Shown here: piece by piece, positions 51,469 to 59,708 of the stretch
Position numbering within the stretch: position 1 is the first letter of the stretch
Layout of the letters: every line of letters begins with the position of its first letter
Assembly: GCF_028609805.1 (NCBI RefSeq)
Contig: NZ_CP063189.1
Coordinates: 930,001-994,000 of the forward strand
Source: Corynebacterium massiliense DSM 45435
GTDB taxonomy: Bacteria > Actinomycetota > Actinomycetes > Mycobacteriales > Mycobacteriaceae
Length of the DNA stretch: 64,000 bases
Direction of reading: 5' to 3'
Made by a program: the position numbers and the translations under genes
The notes under the pieces: generated by a model
Told to the model about the DNA's origin: nothing
The model's input: only the letters and a program-made list of their open reading frames with translations
The model's database searches: none

Positions 51469-52698
51469 ATGACGAAAAGCAACAAGCCCGATAACGCCCG
51501 CGATGTGGACGCGGACTTTGACATCCCGACCTACGACCCGAAGAAGGATGGCGCCAAGGCTGGCCGCGACCTGACCAGCCGCGGCACTGCCAGCCGGGGC
51601 ACTGCCAGTCGCGTGAGCCGGGTCAGCCAAGACGTCGACGCAGAGCAGCCGGAAACCGAGGTGCTGTCTGCGTCGCGGCCGACCGAGCGCACCGCGGAGA
51701 CGGCCGCCGCGCGCACGGCGCCGTCCAGCGACGAGGAGCGTGCGCAGCAGGCCGAAGAGCCGGTCAAGCCGAAGCGTTCGTCCGTCTTCGATCGCGCTGG
51801 CCGTGCGGAACCGCAGACCATCGCGCCCCGCGGCACTACCGCCGGCGAGCCCGAGTACCGCGAGTCCGAATCCCGTGGGGCAGAATACCGCGGTACGGAA
51901 GACGTGACTGACGATGTCGACGTCGACGCCGACACCCGCACCACCGCGTTCCCGCGCCCGGCCGTGCAGCGTGACAGCGAGCCGGAGGAGACGGTGGCGC
52001 TCAACCGGGACGTCGACGCCGATGCCGAGTACGACTACGCGGACCAACCGCACACCGAACTTATCGGGGCGGGGACTGCGGGTGCAGCCACCGAAATGAG
52101 CCCCGAGGCAACCTCTGGGGTGGCCGCCGCGGACTCGGACGACGCCCTGCGTGTCGATGAAGACGCGCTTGACGATGATCGCACCCGCGATGGTCGCCGC
52201 GGCACCATCGACTTCGGTCTGTTGCTCGCCCGCCTGGCGCTGGGGCTTTTCCTCATCTGCTCCGGCGCGGCCGCCTTCTTCAACTTGGGCAACAGCGGTG
52301 GACTGACGGAACTCGAATCGGAGTTCGCGGCCTACCCCCACGCGAATATCTGGGCCATCGCCATCCCAGCACTGGAGCTGTTTGCCGGCGTGTTCTTGGT
52401 CCTCGGCCTGGTGTTCCCGTTCGCGGCCATGGTGGCCGTGGCGGTGACCGGGTTTAGCGCCCTGCACGCTATTTCCACCGGCGGCGTCGGCTTCGACGTC
52501 TTTTCCTGGACCGCGGACATCTGGCTGCCGGTTGTGCTTTTCGCACTGTCGCTGGCAGTGCAGTTCACCGGCCCGGGCGTCGCCTCGCTTGACTTCGGGC
52601 GGTCGTGGGCGCGGCGCCCGCTGGCGTCGTCCTGGGTCTTCGCCATCCTCGGCATCGCCGCGGCGGCAGGCGCCGCATTCTTCGCCGGGATCTTCTAA
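51469..52698 (+). CDS. DoxX-family membrane protein with long disordered N-terminus
   Basis: The 409-aa protein has about 240 residues of low-complexity, charged sequence (rich in Asp, Glu, Arg, Thr; tandem SRGTA units near residue 37), followed by a four-helix DoxX domain (residues 245-409). DoxX proteins are small quinone-linked membrane proteins of poorly known role. A TACTTT box lies 6 nt before the ATG. Its stop overlaps the convergent GT87 gene by 4 bp. Confidence 0.85.
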   Translation: MTKSNKPDNARDVDADFDIPTYDPKKDGAKAGRDLTSRGTASRGTASRVSRVSQDVDAEQPETEVLSASRPTERTAETAAARTAPSSDEERAQQAEEPVKPKRSSVFDRAGRAEPQTIAPRGTTAGEPEYRESESRGAEYRGTEDVTDDVDVDADTRTTAFPRPAVQRDSEPEETVALNRDVDADAEYDYADQPHTELIGAGTAGAATEMSPEATSGVAAADSDDALRVDEDALDDDRTRDGRRGTIDFGLLLARLALGLFLICSGAAAFFNLGNSGGLTELESEFAAYPHANIWAIAIPALELFAGVFLVLGLVFPFAAMVAVAVTGFSALHAISTGGVGFDVFSWTADIWLPVVLFALSLAVQFTGPGVASLDFGRSWARRPLASSWVFAILGIAAAAGAAFFAGIF

Positions 52699-54038
52699 GC
52701 CTGCAGCTCTTTCGAGCTACTAGCCGCGCGGTCCGTTGCTGCCGCGCGGCTTTCGCGCGTTTTAGGGGTGGGTGGAGTGGGTGTGGGCATCGGCAAGCGG
52801 CGGCGCACCACAATCACGAATAAGACGGCGGTCAGCAGGGCGAACCAGACGTAATCGTCGACGACCAGTTTGAACTCTAGCGGCATTCCGTAGACATCGA
52901 TCTGGTCACCGAACCACCACTTTGGCGGCACCGTCACCATGAGAACTGTCCAGGTGGCCAGGGTGGCGAGGAGCGCACCTGACACCCAGGTGGAGTGGCG
53001 GTAAATCCACGCCCGGTAGGCAAACACGGGGACCACCAGCGCGAGCCACACCCAGTGGTGCGACCAGGAGACTGGGGAAATAAGCAACATGACCAGGCTG
53101 CCGATGAGCCAGGCCTCGACATTCAGGTCGCGGCGCATGAACAGGCGCATTGCCCACGCCCCGGCGGCGATGGTGATAAGCGTCAGCGCGAGCCACACGA
53201 CAGACGTCAGCGTGGCGTGATCCGTGGCGCTTTCCAGGGACGGGTAGAGGCGCTGCACGACGCCCTTGATAGAGCTGTTGGACTGGTAGTCGGTTCCCAC
53301 GCCGAAGTCGTCGCCCGTGCCCATGGCCAGCAGCTTGACCGTGAAGAACTCCACGAAGGCGTCCCAGCGCACCGCGGCAGCTACCGCCGTGGCAATGATC
53401 GCGGAGGCCGCCGCGGTGAGAATCGTCCGGACGTCCTTCTTCAGCAGCGGGTAGAGCAGCATGGCCAGCGGTGTGATCTTGATGGCCGCGGCTAGGCCGA
53501 TGAGCCATCCCTGTGGCAGCCAGCGCTTGCGCGGCACCAGGTCGAAGACCACCAGCGCCATGATGACGACGTTGATCTGCGCGAAACTGTTGTTGAGATC
53601 GATCGGCTCGAAGAAGAGAGCGACCGCCCACGTGACCGAAGTAATCGGCAGCAAGAGGCGGCGATGCCTGGGCGCCAGCACGGCGCGGAAGCAGAAGTAC
53701 AGGCAGGCGACCAGGAGGAGATCAGACAAGACGATCATGATGTTGCCCGCCGTGTCGTGGCTAATGCCCCGGCTGGCCAGCGGCACCATCGCCAAGGCGC
53801 CGAAGGGCGGGTAGATAAACGGCAGGGCGATGTCGCCGGCCAGCATCGGCTCAGAATAGACCGGGCGGCCGTCGAGGAACGCCTGGACGCCCTCGCGGTA
53901 AATCGTCATATCAACGGGGAAATCCGTGATCCGCGTGTGCGCGACGATGCGGGCGATGCCCGCGAGCATTCCGACCGCGGTGACTAGCCAGCCGAGGGCG
54001 GAAAGGGAGCTTTGGCGCTTGGCGATGGATGACGTCAT
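52695..54038 (-). CDS. GT87-family (DUF2029) polyprenol-linked mannosyltransferase-like membrane protein
   Basis: The 447-aa protein has about 11-12 membrane helices. A first extracytoplasmic loop contains the FPVDMTIYREG aspartate motif typical of GT-C enzymes such as PimE. These proteins use polyprenyl-phosphate-mannose to elongate lipoglycans. The exact acceptor is not known. The Pro/Thr-rich C-terminus is cytoplasmic. It lies downstream of the PH gene on the same strand (11 nt), so they probably share a transcript. Confidence 0.85.
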   Translation of the reverse strand: MTSSIAKRQSSLSALGWLVTAVGMLAGIARIVAHTRITDFPVDMTIYREGVQAFLDGRPVYSEPMLAGDIALPFIYPPFGALAMVPLASRGISHDTAGNIMIVLSDLLLVACLYFCFRAVLAPRHRRLLLPITSVTWAVALFFEPIDLNNSFAQINVVIMALVVFDLVPRKRWLPQGWLIGLAAAIKITPLAMLLYPLLKKDVRTILTAAASAIIATAVAAAVRWDAFVEFFTVKLLAMGTGDDFGVGTDYQSNSSIKGVVQRLYPSLESATDHATLTSVVWLALTLITIAAGAWAMRLFMRRDLNVEAWLIGSLVMLLISPVSWSHHWVWLALVVPVFAYRAWIYRHSTWVSGALLATLATWTVLMVTVPPKWWFGDQIDVYGMPLEFKLVVDDYVWFALLTAVLFVIVVRRRLPMPTPTPPTPKTRESRAAATDRAASSSKELQA

Positions 54039-54049
54039 GAAAACCCCGG

Positions 54050-54604
54050 CTAGTCAGCTTGCGCGTTCTGGTAGGCGTCGAACTCGTCCTTGCTCATCAT
54101 CACCTGCTGTCCATCGCGGTGAATGACCACAACCTTCTCGTCCGCCGCCTCCTTGCCGGCGGTGAGAGCATCGGGGATGCGTCCGCGGGACGCCTCCGCC
54201 AGCCGCGGCAACGAGTTAAAAGTCACGCCGGGCAGGGTGAGCTTGTCGTCGCCGCGGGTGCTCACAAACGCGCGGGCGCGCTGGAAACCGACGCCGGCCA
54301 CGTCATCCCACGACAGCGACCGCGAGCCGCGGAAGCCGTAGCGGATCGCGATGCCGCGCTCGCCCACCGTGGTGCGAGCGCGCAGCACCCACCACGCGCC
54401 CAGCAGGGGGAAGAGGAGGAGCCAGAAAAGTTTCGTCGGCGCCCACGCCACGATCATGAAGGTGACGATGAACATCAGACCGATCGCGAGCAGGTGGGTG
54501 CGCTCCGGGCGGAAAATCTCGGTGTGCGCGGTGGTGTGTGCCGGTGCCTTCTGTTTTGCCTGGGGCCGTGCTGTGCGCGAGGCATTCTGGGGGCGCGAGT
54601 TCAT
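54050..54604 (-). CDS. PH-domain (bPH) membrane protein
   Basis: The 184-aa protein has two membrane helices (residues 38-75) and a bacterial PH-like domain after them, with GIAIRYGFRGSRSLSWDDVAGV in its central strands. The C-terminus has a DGQQVMMSKDEFDAYQ segment. Function unknown; such proteins are often membrane-associated regulators. A TAGGGT box lies 8 nt before the ATG at 54604. It is divergent from the KARI-like gene. Confidence 0.85.
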   Translation of the reverse strand: MNSRPQNASRTARPQAKQKAPAHTTAHTEIFRPERTHLLAIGLMFIVTFMIVAWAPTKLFWLLLFPLLGAWWVLRARTTVGERGIAIRYGFRGSRSLSWDDVAGVGFQRARAFVSTRGDDKLTLPGVTFNSLPRLAEASRGRIPDALTAGKEAADEKVVVIHRDGQQVMMSKDEFDAYQNAQAD

Positions 54605-54711
54605 GGCCTCATACCCTAATTGACCCCGGGGAAAGAAATACAGTCGGTTGCGGGCGTTCTACACTGGCCGCAGTAAAGATACGACCGTGTACAAGGGGAT
54701 GTGACCGCACG

Positions 54712-55719
54712 ATGGGCCTGAAGACGTACTTCGAAGACGACGCTGACCTCTCCCTTATCCAAAACCGCCGGGTGGCGGTCATAGGCTACGACGCGCAGGC
54801 CGAGGCCCACGCGCACAACCTGCGCGAATCGGGCGTGGAAGTCGTGGTTGGCCTGCCTTCCGAGGCGGCGCGCAACGAGCGGGAGCGGGCGGAAGAAGAT
54901 GGATTCCCGGTCCTTGATTTCGCCGAGGCCGCCGACTGGGCCCACTTTGTCATGGTGGTGGAGCCGGAGTACGAGATCGCGGACGCGTTCGCCAAGGAGA
55001 TCGCGCCCCACCTCGAGGCCGGCGATGCCCTGTTCTTCGCCCACGGCGAGGGCGTGCACTTCGAGATGATCACCCCGCCCAAGGAGGTGACCGTGGGGGT
55101 CGTCGCGTTCCAGGGATCAGGAAAGCGGGTGCGCCGCCAGTTCGAGGACGGCAAGGGCGTTCCCTCTTTCATCGCCGTCGCCCAAGACCCAGACGGCACC
55201 GGCGAGGAGCTCGCGCTGTCTTACGCAACGGCGCTCGGCGGCGCGCGAGCCGGAGTCATGGTCACCTCGGTGGCGGCCATTGCGGTCTCCGAGGCCTTCG
55301 GCCAGCAGGCCATCACCACTGGCGGGGTGGAAGCGCTGGCGACCACCGCCTTCGACACCTTGGTCGGTGCCGGCTACTCGCCGGAGCTCGCATACTTCAA
55401 CTGCGTGCACGCGCTGTCCGCTGTGGCGGACCAGATCACCACCGGCGGGTTTACCGCTCTGCACGAGGCTGCGTCCAGTGCGGCAGAAGCCGGCGGCTAC
55501 CTCGCCGGCGGCCGGGTCATGGGCGAGGACGCGCGCGAGCGGCTCGCGGCGGTGCTCGGCGAAATCGAAGACGGCACGTTTATCCGCCGCCGCGGTGAGT
55601 TTGCAGCCGATTCCGGCAAGCTGGGCAAGGAGCGGGCGGAGCGCGCCGAGCACCCCGTGGAAAAGGCCGGAGCCGAGATGCGCGCGCTCATGAGCTGGGT
55701 GCCGCAGCGGCGGAACTAA
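54712..55719 (+). CDS. Ketol-acid reductoisomerase paralogue with degenerate active site
   Basis: The 335-aa protein aligns by eye with IlvC over its whole length. Shared segments include ADLSLIQ, NLRESGVEVVVGL, VRRQFEDGKGVP and GGARAGV. Key residues differ. The GYGSQG nucleotide loop is GYDAQA (residues 25-30). The lysine of KGPG is Gln134. The metal-binding DLFGE motif reads EAFGQ (Glu194, Gln198). The YFE glutamate is Asn230 and the later HE glutamate is Ala234. The frame is intact. The family enzyme makes dihydroxy acids for valine and isoleucine; this copy probably cannot. A TACACT box lies at 54660-54665. Confidence 0.88.
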   Translation: MGLKTYFEDDADLSLIQNRRVAVIGYDAQAEAHAHNLRESGVEVVVGLPSEAARNERERAEEDGFPVLDFAEAADWAHFVMVVEPEYEIADAFAKEIAPHLEAGDALFFAHGEGVHFEMITPPKEVTVGVVAFQGSGKRVRRQFEDGKGVPSFIAVAQDPDGTGEELALSYATALGGARAGVMVTSVAAIAVSEAFGQQAITTGGVEALATTAFDTLVGAGYSPELAYFNCVHALSAVADQITTGGFTALHEAASSAAEAGGYLAGGRVMGEDARERLAAVLGEIEDGTFIRRRGEFAADSGKLGKERAERAEHPVEKAGAEMRALMSWVPQRRN

Positions 55720-55748
55720 AAGCAGCGCGCGAATTATCGGTGCGCGGA

Positions 55749-55754
55749 TAGACT
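55749..55754 (+). promoter_or_regulatory. Leaderless -10 box (TAGACT) of the DUF262 gene
   Basis: TAGACT ends 7 nt before the ATG at 55762. Confidence 0.6.
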
Positions 55755-55761
55755 GCGGGCC

Positions 55762-57603
55762 ATGGGCTTTTCCACGCCGAGCTATGGCCTAGCAGACCTC
55801 ATCGCCCGGATTGACCGCGGCGATATCCAGATCCCCGATTTCCAGCGCGCCTACCAGTGGGACGAAGACCGCATCCGCGCGCTCTTGGTCACCGTGCTGC
55901 GCGGCTATCCCATGGGCAGCCTGCTCGCATTGGATACCCGGAACGAGCCGATGCGGTTTCGCCCGCGCCCGCTTGCCGGCGCCCCGGACACGGGCCGGGA
56001 TCCAGGGCTGTTGCTTCTCGATGGCCAACAGCGCCTCACCTCCCTCTACCTTGCCCTGCGGGGCGGGGACACGGCCGCCGAGGCGGATACCGCTGCGGGC
56101 GCCCACACGGGTATTCCCGGTCACGTACCCACCCGCGACTTCCGCGGCAAGGCCGTCACCCGCCGGTATTTTGTGGACGTGGCGAAAGCCGTGGAGGAAG
56201 ATATCCTCCCGGACGAGTCCGTCTTCGCCACCGACGAGTCAGGCCGGGTCACTTCCCATTTCGGCCCCGTCCTCGACGAGCCGCTGGACACACCCGAGGC
56301 CGCGCGCCGCGCGGGCTGCATCCCGGTGGCGGCGCTTCTTTCTGAAGCCGGCGCCGCGCACCTCTTCGCCATGGCGGGCGAGGAAGATAGCGCGGTGCTC
56401 GCGGCGTTCAACAACCGGGTGTTGCGCACTGTCGCCGCCTACGCCACCCCGATGATCCGGCTCGGCCGGGAGACGATGAACGCCGGGGTGGGCACCATCT
56501 TCGCTCAGGCGAATTCGCTCGGCCTGCAGATGGACGTCGTCGATCTGCTCACCGCCGTCTTCGCCAGCGAAGATCCCGATTTCCACCTGGCGGAGGACTG
56601 GCGGGGCATCGCCAAGCACCTGCACGCGTACCCGGCCCTGCGGGGCATCGACAGGCACAGCTTCCTGTCCGCGGTGGCCCTGTATGTCACGGCCAACAAG
56701 GGAAACCCGAACCCGGGCGGGCAGCGCGAGGACATCGTCCAGCTGACCCTGGTGGAATACCGCGACGCCGCGGCGGTGCTGCGGGTGACCTTCCGGGAGG
56801 TGGGGGAGTTCCTCGCCCAACGCCACATCATTGCCGCCGAGCAGGTCCCGTACCCCAAGCAGATCGTGCCCCTGGCGGTCATCCTGGCACGCCTGGCCCA
56901 GATGCCGGGGGCGCTGTCCACGCAGGCTAGCTGGGACAAGATCAATCAATGGTTCTGGTGCGGCGTATTCGGCGAACTCTACGGCTCGTCGTCGGTGAGC
57001 CTGCGGGCGGCCCGGGACGTGCGGGAGGTCGTCGACTGGGTGGCAGGAAACGCGGAAACCGTGCCGCAGACCGTCCGCGACGCGCAGTTCGCCGAGTCGC
57101 GGCTGCTCTCCGCCCGCGAGGACTCCGCCATCTTCCGCGCTATCTTCGCCCTTCTGATGGCGCGCGGCGCGCAGGACTGGCGCACCGCCAAGGGCTTCGA
57201 CAAAGAGACCGTGGACCAGCTGCAGCCCGGGTTCCACCGCATCTTCCCGGCCGCGTGGTGCGCGCGCCACCGTGTGGACGAGGTTCTGGCGGGCTCGGTG
57301 CTCAACCGCACGCCCATGGGCAAGCGCACCGAGGTGGTCACAGACGGGTACGGCCCCGACCGCTACCTGGCGCGGGTGCAGGCGAAGTCGCTCATGGATG
57401 ACTCCGAGTTTGACGCCGTCCTTGCCTCCCATAACTTGGACGCGCAGCTGGTGCATAAGGCCCGGTTCGCGGAATTTCTCGCCGACCGGCGCCGGCGGTT
57501 TGTGGGCATGGTGGAGCATGCGATGGGCAAGGAAGTCTATCGTGATGTTGATGAAGAAAACTATGCTGCCGGTGTGGAAGGGCCTGAGGCTTTCTCGCGC
57601 TAG
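55762..57603 (+). CDS. DUF262-domain protein (GmrSD/BrxU-like) with HNH-type C-terminus
   Basis: The 613-aa protein has the DUF262 (GmrS/ParB-like) domain: QIPDFQRAYQW and RGYPMGSLL near residues 22-55, and the nucleotide-sensing DGQQR motif near residue 86. A helical middle follows. The C-terminal part contains HRIFP (His492) and a later NRTPMGKR, which resembles the DUF1524 HNH-type nuclease core. Proteins of this build restrict modified phage DNA (GmrSD, BrxU). No methylase or other defence gene adjoins. The 3' end overlaps the next gene by 53 bp. Confidence 0.85.
   Translation: MGFSTPSYGLADLIARIDRGDIQIPDFQRAYQWDEDRIRALLVTVLRGYPMGSLLALDTRNEPMRFRPRPLAGAPDTGRDPGLLLLDGQQRLTSLYLALRGGDTAAEADTAAGAHTGIPGHVPTRDFRGKAVTRRYFVDVAKAVEEDILPDESVFATDESGRVTSHFGPVLDEPLDTPEAARRAGCIPVAALLSEAGAAHLFAMAGEEDSAVLAAFNNRVLRTVAAYATPMIRLGRETMNAGVGTIFAQANSLGLQMDVVDLLTAVFASEDPDFHLAEDWRGIAKHLHAYPALRGIDRHSFLSAVALYVTANKGNPNPGGQREDIVQLTLVEYRDAAAVLRVTFREVGEFLAQRHIIAAEQVPYPKQIVPLAVILARLAQMPGALSTQASWDKINQWFWCGVFGELYGSSSVSLRAARDVREVVDWVAGNAETVPQTVRDAQFAESRLLSAREDSAIFRAIFALLMARGAQDWRTAKGFDKETVDQLQPGFHRIFPAAWCARHRVDEVLAGSVLNRTPMGKRTEVVTDGYGPDRYLARVQAKSLMDDSEFDAVLASHNLDAQLVHKARFAEFLADRRRRFVGMVEHAMGKEVYRDVDEENYAAGVEGPEAFSR
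57538..57543 (+). promoter_or_regulatory. Leaderless -10 box (TATCGT) of the first CWB2-like lipoprotein
   Basis: TATCGT ends 7 nt before the ATG at 57551, inside the end of the DUF262 gene. Confidence 0.5.
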
Positions 57604-58570
57604 CCGCGCCCACGCGACGACCGCGGTCGCTGGCCTGGTCTGCGTGAGCGCGCTGACGCTGACCGGGTGCGACGAGGACGTCTGGGGCACGACGGTGATC
57701 CCCTCGGAAGAAGGCCAAGTCCCCGCCGAGAAGATCAACCTGGAAGACGCCGCCGCGGAAAACGAAAACCGCTTTGTGAAGCCGGAGTTCGCGGACCAGG
57801 TGCGCGTCATCGAGGACTCCACGGGCCTGGAGACCGCGCGGATGTTCTTTTCCGATTCGGACTCCCGCTCGCTGGTCATTACGGACTCTACGGACGCGGC
57901 CATGCTGCGCGGGGCGACGATTGCCATCTCGCAGCACGTGCCCATGGTGGTGATGACCCCGGCGGAGCGGGCCGACATCGTCAAGCTTGTCGACGAGTTC
58001 AACACCGAGCGCATCGTGACCGTGGGGGACGTCCCGCTCGCGGCCGTGCAGAGCGAAAACCTCACCGTCATCGACGATCCGGGCACTGACGCGGCGCTCG
58101 GCCGGATGACCGCGTTCCAGTACTCGAAACAGGAAGTGGAACGCCCCCACGACATGGTGGAGGCAGTGGTCAACCTGGACGAAAACGACCGCACCGAGTT
58201 GACCGCCAAGTGGGACACGCTGCCGGAGGACAAGGACGCGCGCGTCAACACCGCGGTTCCCGCCCAGTCGCGGCGCGACGGCCAGATGGCGCCCGTCATC
58301 ATCGCCGCCCCCGGATCCCCGCTGGTTTCCGTCATCAACGCGCGTGCCTACGGCGCCGAGGTGCGGTTGATGGATACCTTCGATCCGCTGGACTCGAAGG
58401 AGGCGTCTGCGATGGTTGCCGGGCTTGCCGATGGCCCACTTATCGCCCTCGGTGACGAATTCGGCACGGTCGCCCAACTACGCAAGCGCATCGAAAAGAT
58501 TCCGGACGAGGGCGGCGCGCACAAGGACGGCGACGACGCGCCGGATGAAGACAAAAACTCGGAAGACTAG
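57551..58570 (+). CDS. CWB2-like surface lipoprotein 1
   Basis: The 339-aa protein has a basic N-terminus, a hydrophobic stretch and a lipobox (LTGC, near residue 37), so it is a lipoprotein exported by Sec or Tat. Two repeats resemble cell-wall-binding repeat 2: ETARMFFSDSDSRSLVIT through ERIVTVGD, and a second copy around APVIIAAPG to PLIALGDEFG. The acidic C-terminus is low-complexity. It is clearly paralogous to the lipoprotein at 60840. Its start is inside the DUF262 gene. Function unknown. Confidence 0.82.
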   Translation: MKKTMLPVWKGLRLSRASRAHATTAVAGLVCVSALTLTGCDEDVWGTTVIPSEEGQVPAEKINLEDAAAENENRFVKPEFADQVRVIEDSTGLETARMFFSDSDSRSLVITDSTDAAMLRGATIAISQHVPMVVMTPAERADIVKLVDEFNTERIVTVGDVPLAAVQSENLTVIDDPGTDAALGRMTAFQYSKQEVERPHDMVEAVVNLDENDRTELTAKWDTLPEDKDARVNTAVPAQSRRDGQMAPVIIAAPGSPLVSVINARAYGAEVRLMDTFDPLDSKEASAMVAGLADGPLIALGDEFGTVAQLRKRIEKIPDEGGAHKDGDDAPDEDKNSED

Positions 58571-58583
58571 GAGATACCCCGCG

Positions 58584-59609
58584 GTGGTAGATAATTTTTC
58601 GGGGCCCGCCCTGTCTTCGGCCCCAGGCGCGCGCCCACACCCAGCCATTGTGATGGCCGACGAGGTTGCGGACTCGGCGGCCGACCAGCTGCAGCAGGAA
58701 ATGGGCGCCGAGATCCGGCGCGTGGCCGGCGCGGACCGCGCGGGCGTCCTGCGGGCGCTGATGGAGGCCGACCCGGTCGCACTGCTGGTCCGCTCCGCCA
58801 CGGCCGTGGACGCCGAGCTGCTTCGCGCCGCACCGCAGCTGCGGGTCGTCGGCCGCGCCGGCGTCGGGGTAGACAACATCAACATCCCCGCCTGCACCGC
58901 TCGCGGTGTCGCCGTGGTCAACACCCCGCTGGCCAACAGCCATTCCGCCGCCGAGCACACCATCGGCCTGTTGCTGGCGGTGGCGCGCAACCTCGCGGTG
59001 GCGGATAGCTCCCTGCGCGCGGGACAATGGCGGCGCAGCGAGTTGACCGGGGTGGAAATTTACTCCAAGACGGTGGGCATCATCGGCTTCGGCACCATTG
59101 GCCGGCTGGTCGCGCGGCGGCTGCAGGCCTTCGACGCCCGGGTCATCGCCAACGATCCGTACATCGATCCGGATAGTGCCGCCCGGGCCGGCGTGGAGTT
59201 GGTGAGCAAGGAGGAACTCATGCGTTCCGCGGACGTGGTCGCCCTCCACGTGCCCAAGACGCCGGAGACCACCGGCATGGTGGACGCCCGGCTCATCGCG
59301 CTGGCCAAGCCGGGCCAGATCCTCATCAACGCCGCCCGCGGTGGGCTCATCGATGATGCCGCGCTCGCCAACTCCATCCGTTCGTCCGACGGCCCGCACC
59401 GCGGGGCGGGGATTGACGTGTGGGACAACGAGCCCGACGTCCACTCGCCGCTGCTCGAGTTGCCGCAGGTGGTGGCCACCCCGCACCTTGGTGCCGCCAC
59501 CTTTGAGGCGCAGGAGCGGGTGGGCCGCGAAGTGGCGGGCTATATCGCCGCCGTACTGCGCGGTGAGCGCGTTCCCACCGCCGTCAACGCCGCGGATCTG
59601 TACCGCTAA
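58584..59609 (+). CDS. serA: D-3-phosphoglycerate dehydrogenase, short form without regulatory domain
   Basis: The 341-aa D-2-hydroxyacid dehydrogenase has the N-terminal SDRP-like part (LLVRSATAVDAE), the Rossmann loop GFGTIGR, and the catalytic residues R in NAARGGL, E in DNEPD and H in TPHLGA. SerA of actinobacteria normally has a further ~190 residues (ASB and ACT domains) for serine feedback; this one ends right after the catalytic core. The GTG at 58584 follows TAGGAG; the earlier open frame is inside lipoprotein 1. It makes serine or a related hydroxyacid. Confidence 0.85.
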   Translation: MVDNFSGPALSSAPGARPHPAIVMADEVADSAADQLQQEMGAEIRRVAGADRAGVLRALMEADPVALLVRSATAVDAELLRAAPQLRVVGRAGVGVDNINIPACTARGVAVVNTPLANSHSAAEHTIGLLLAVARNLAVADSSLRAGQWRRSELTGVEIYSKTVGIIGFGTIGRLVARRLQAFDARVIANDPYIDPDSAARAGVELVSKEELMRSADVVALHVPKTPETTGMVDARLIALAKPGQILINAARGGLIDDAALANSIRSSDGPHRGAGIDVWDNEPDVHSPLLELPQVVATPHLGAATFEAQERVGREVAGYIAAVLRGERVPTAVNAADLYR

Positions 59610-59708
59610 ACCGCGCCGGTTTCGCATAAATCCAGGTTGCGGGCGCGCCCGTTTTGCTACCGTGTGTGAAACACTTCGTCCACTCTGCGAGAGAAGGTGT
59701 TTCACATT

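Noticed and set aside
50245..52467. Minus-strand frame extending the GST-like gene through the DoxX gene
   Set aside because: The conserved protein starts at 51330 with a ribosome site; the extension is a DoxX shadow.
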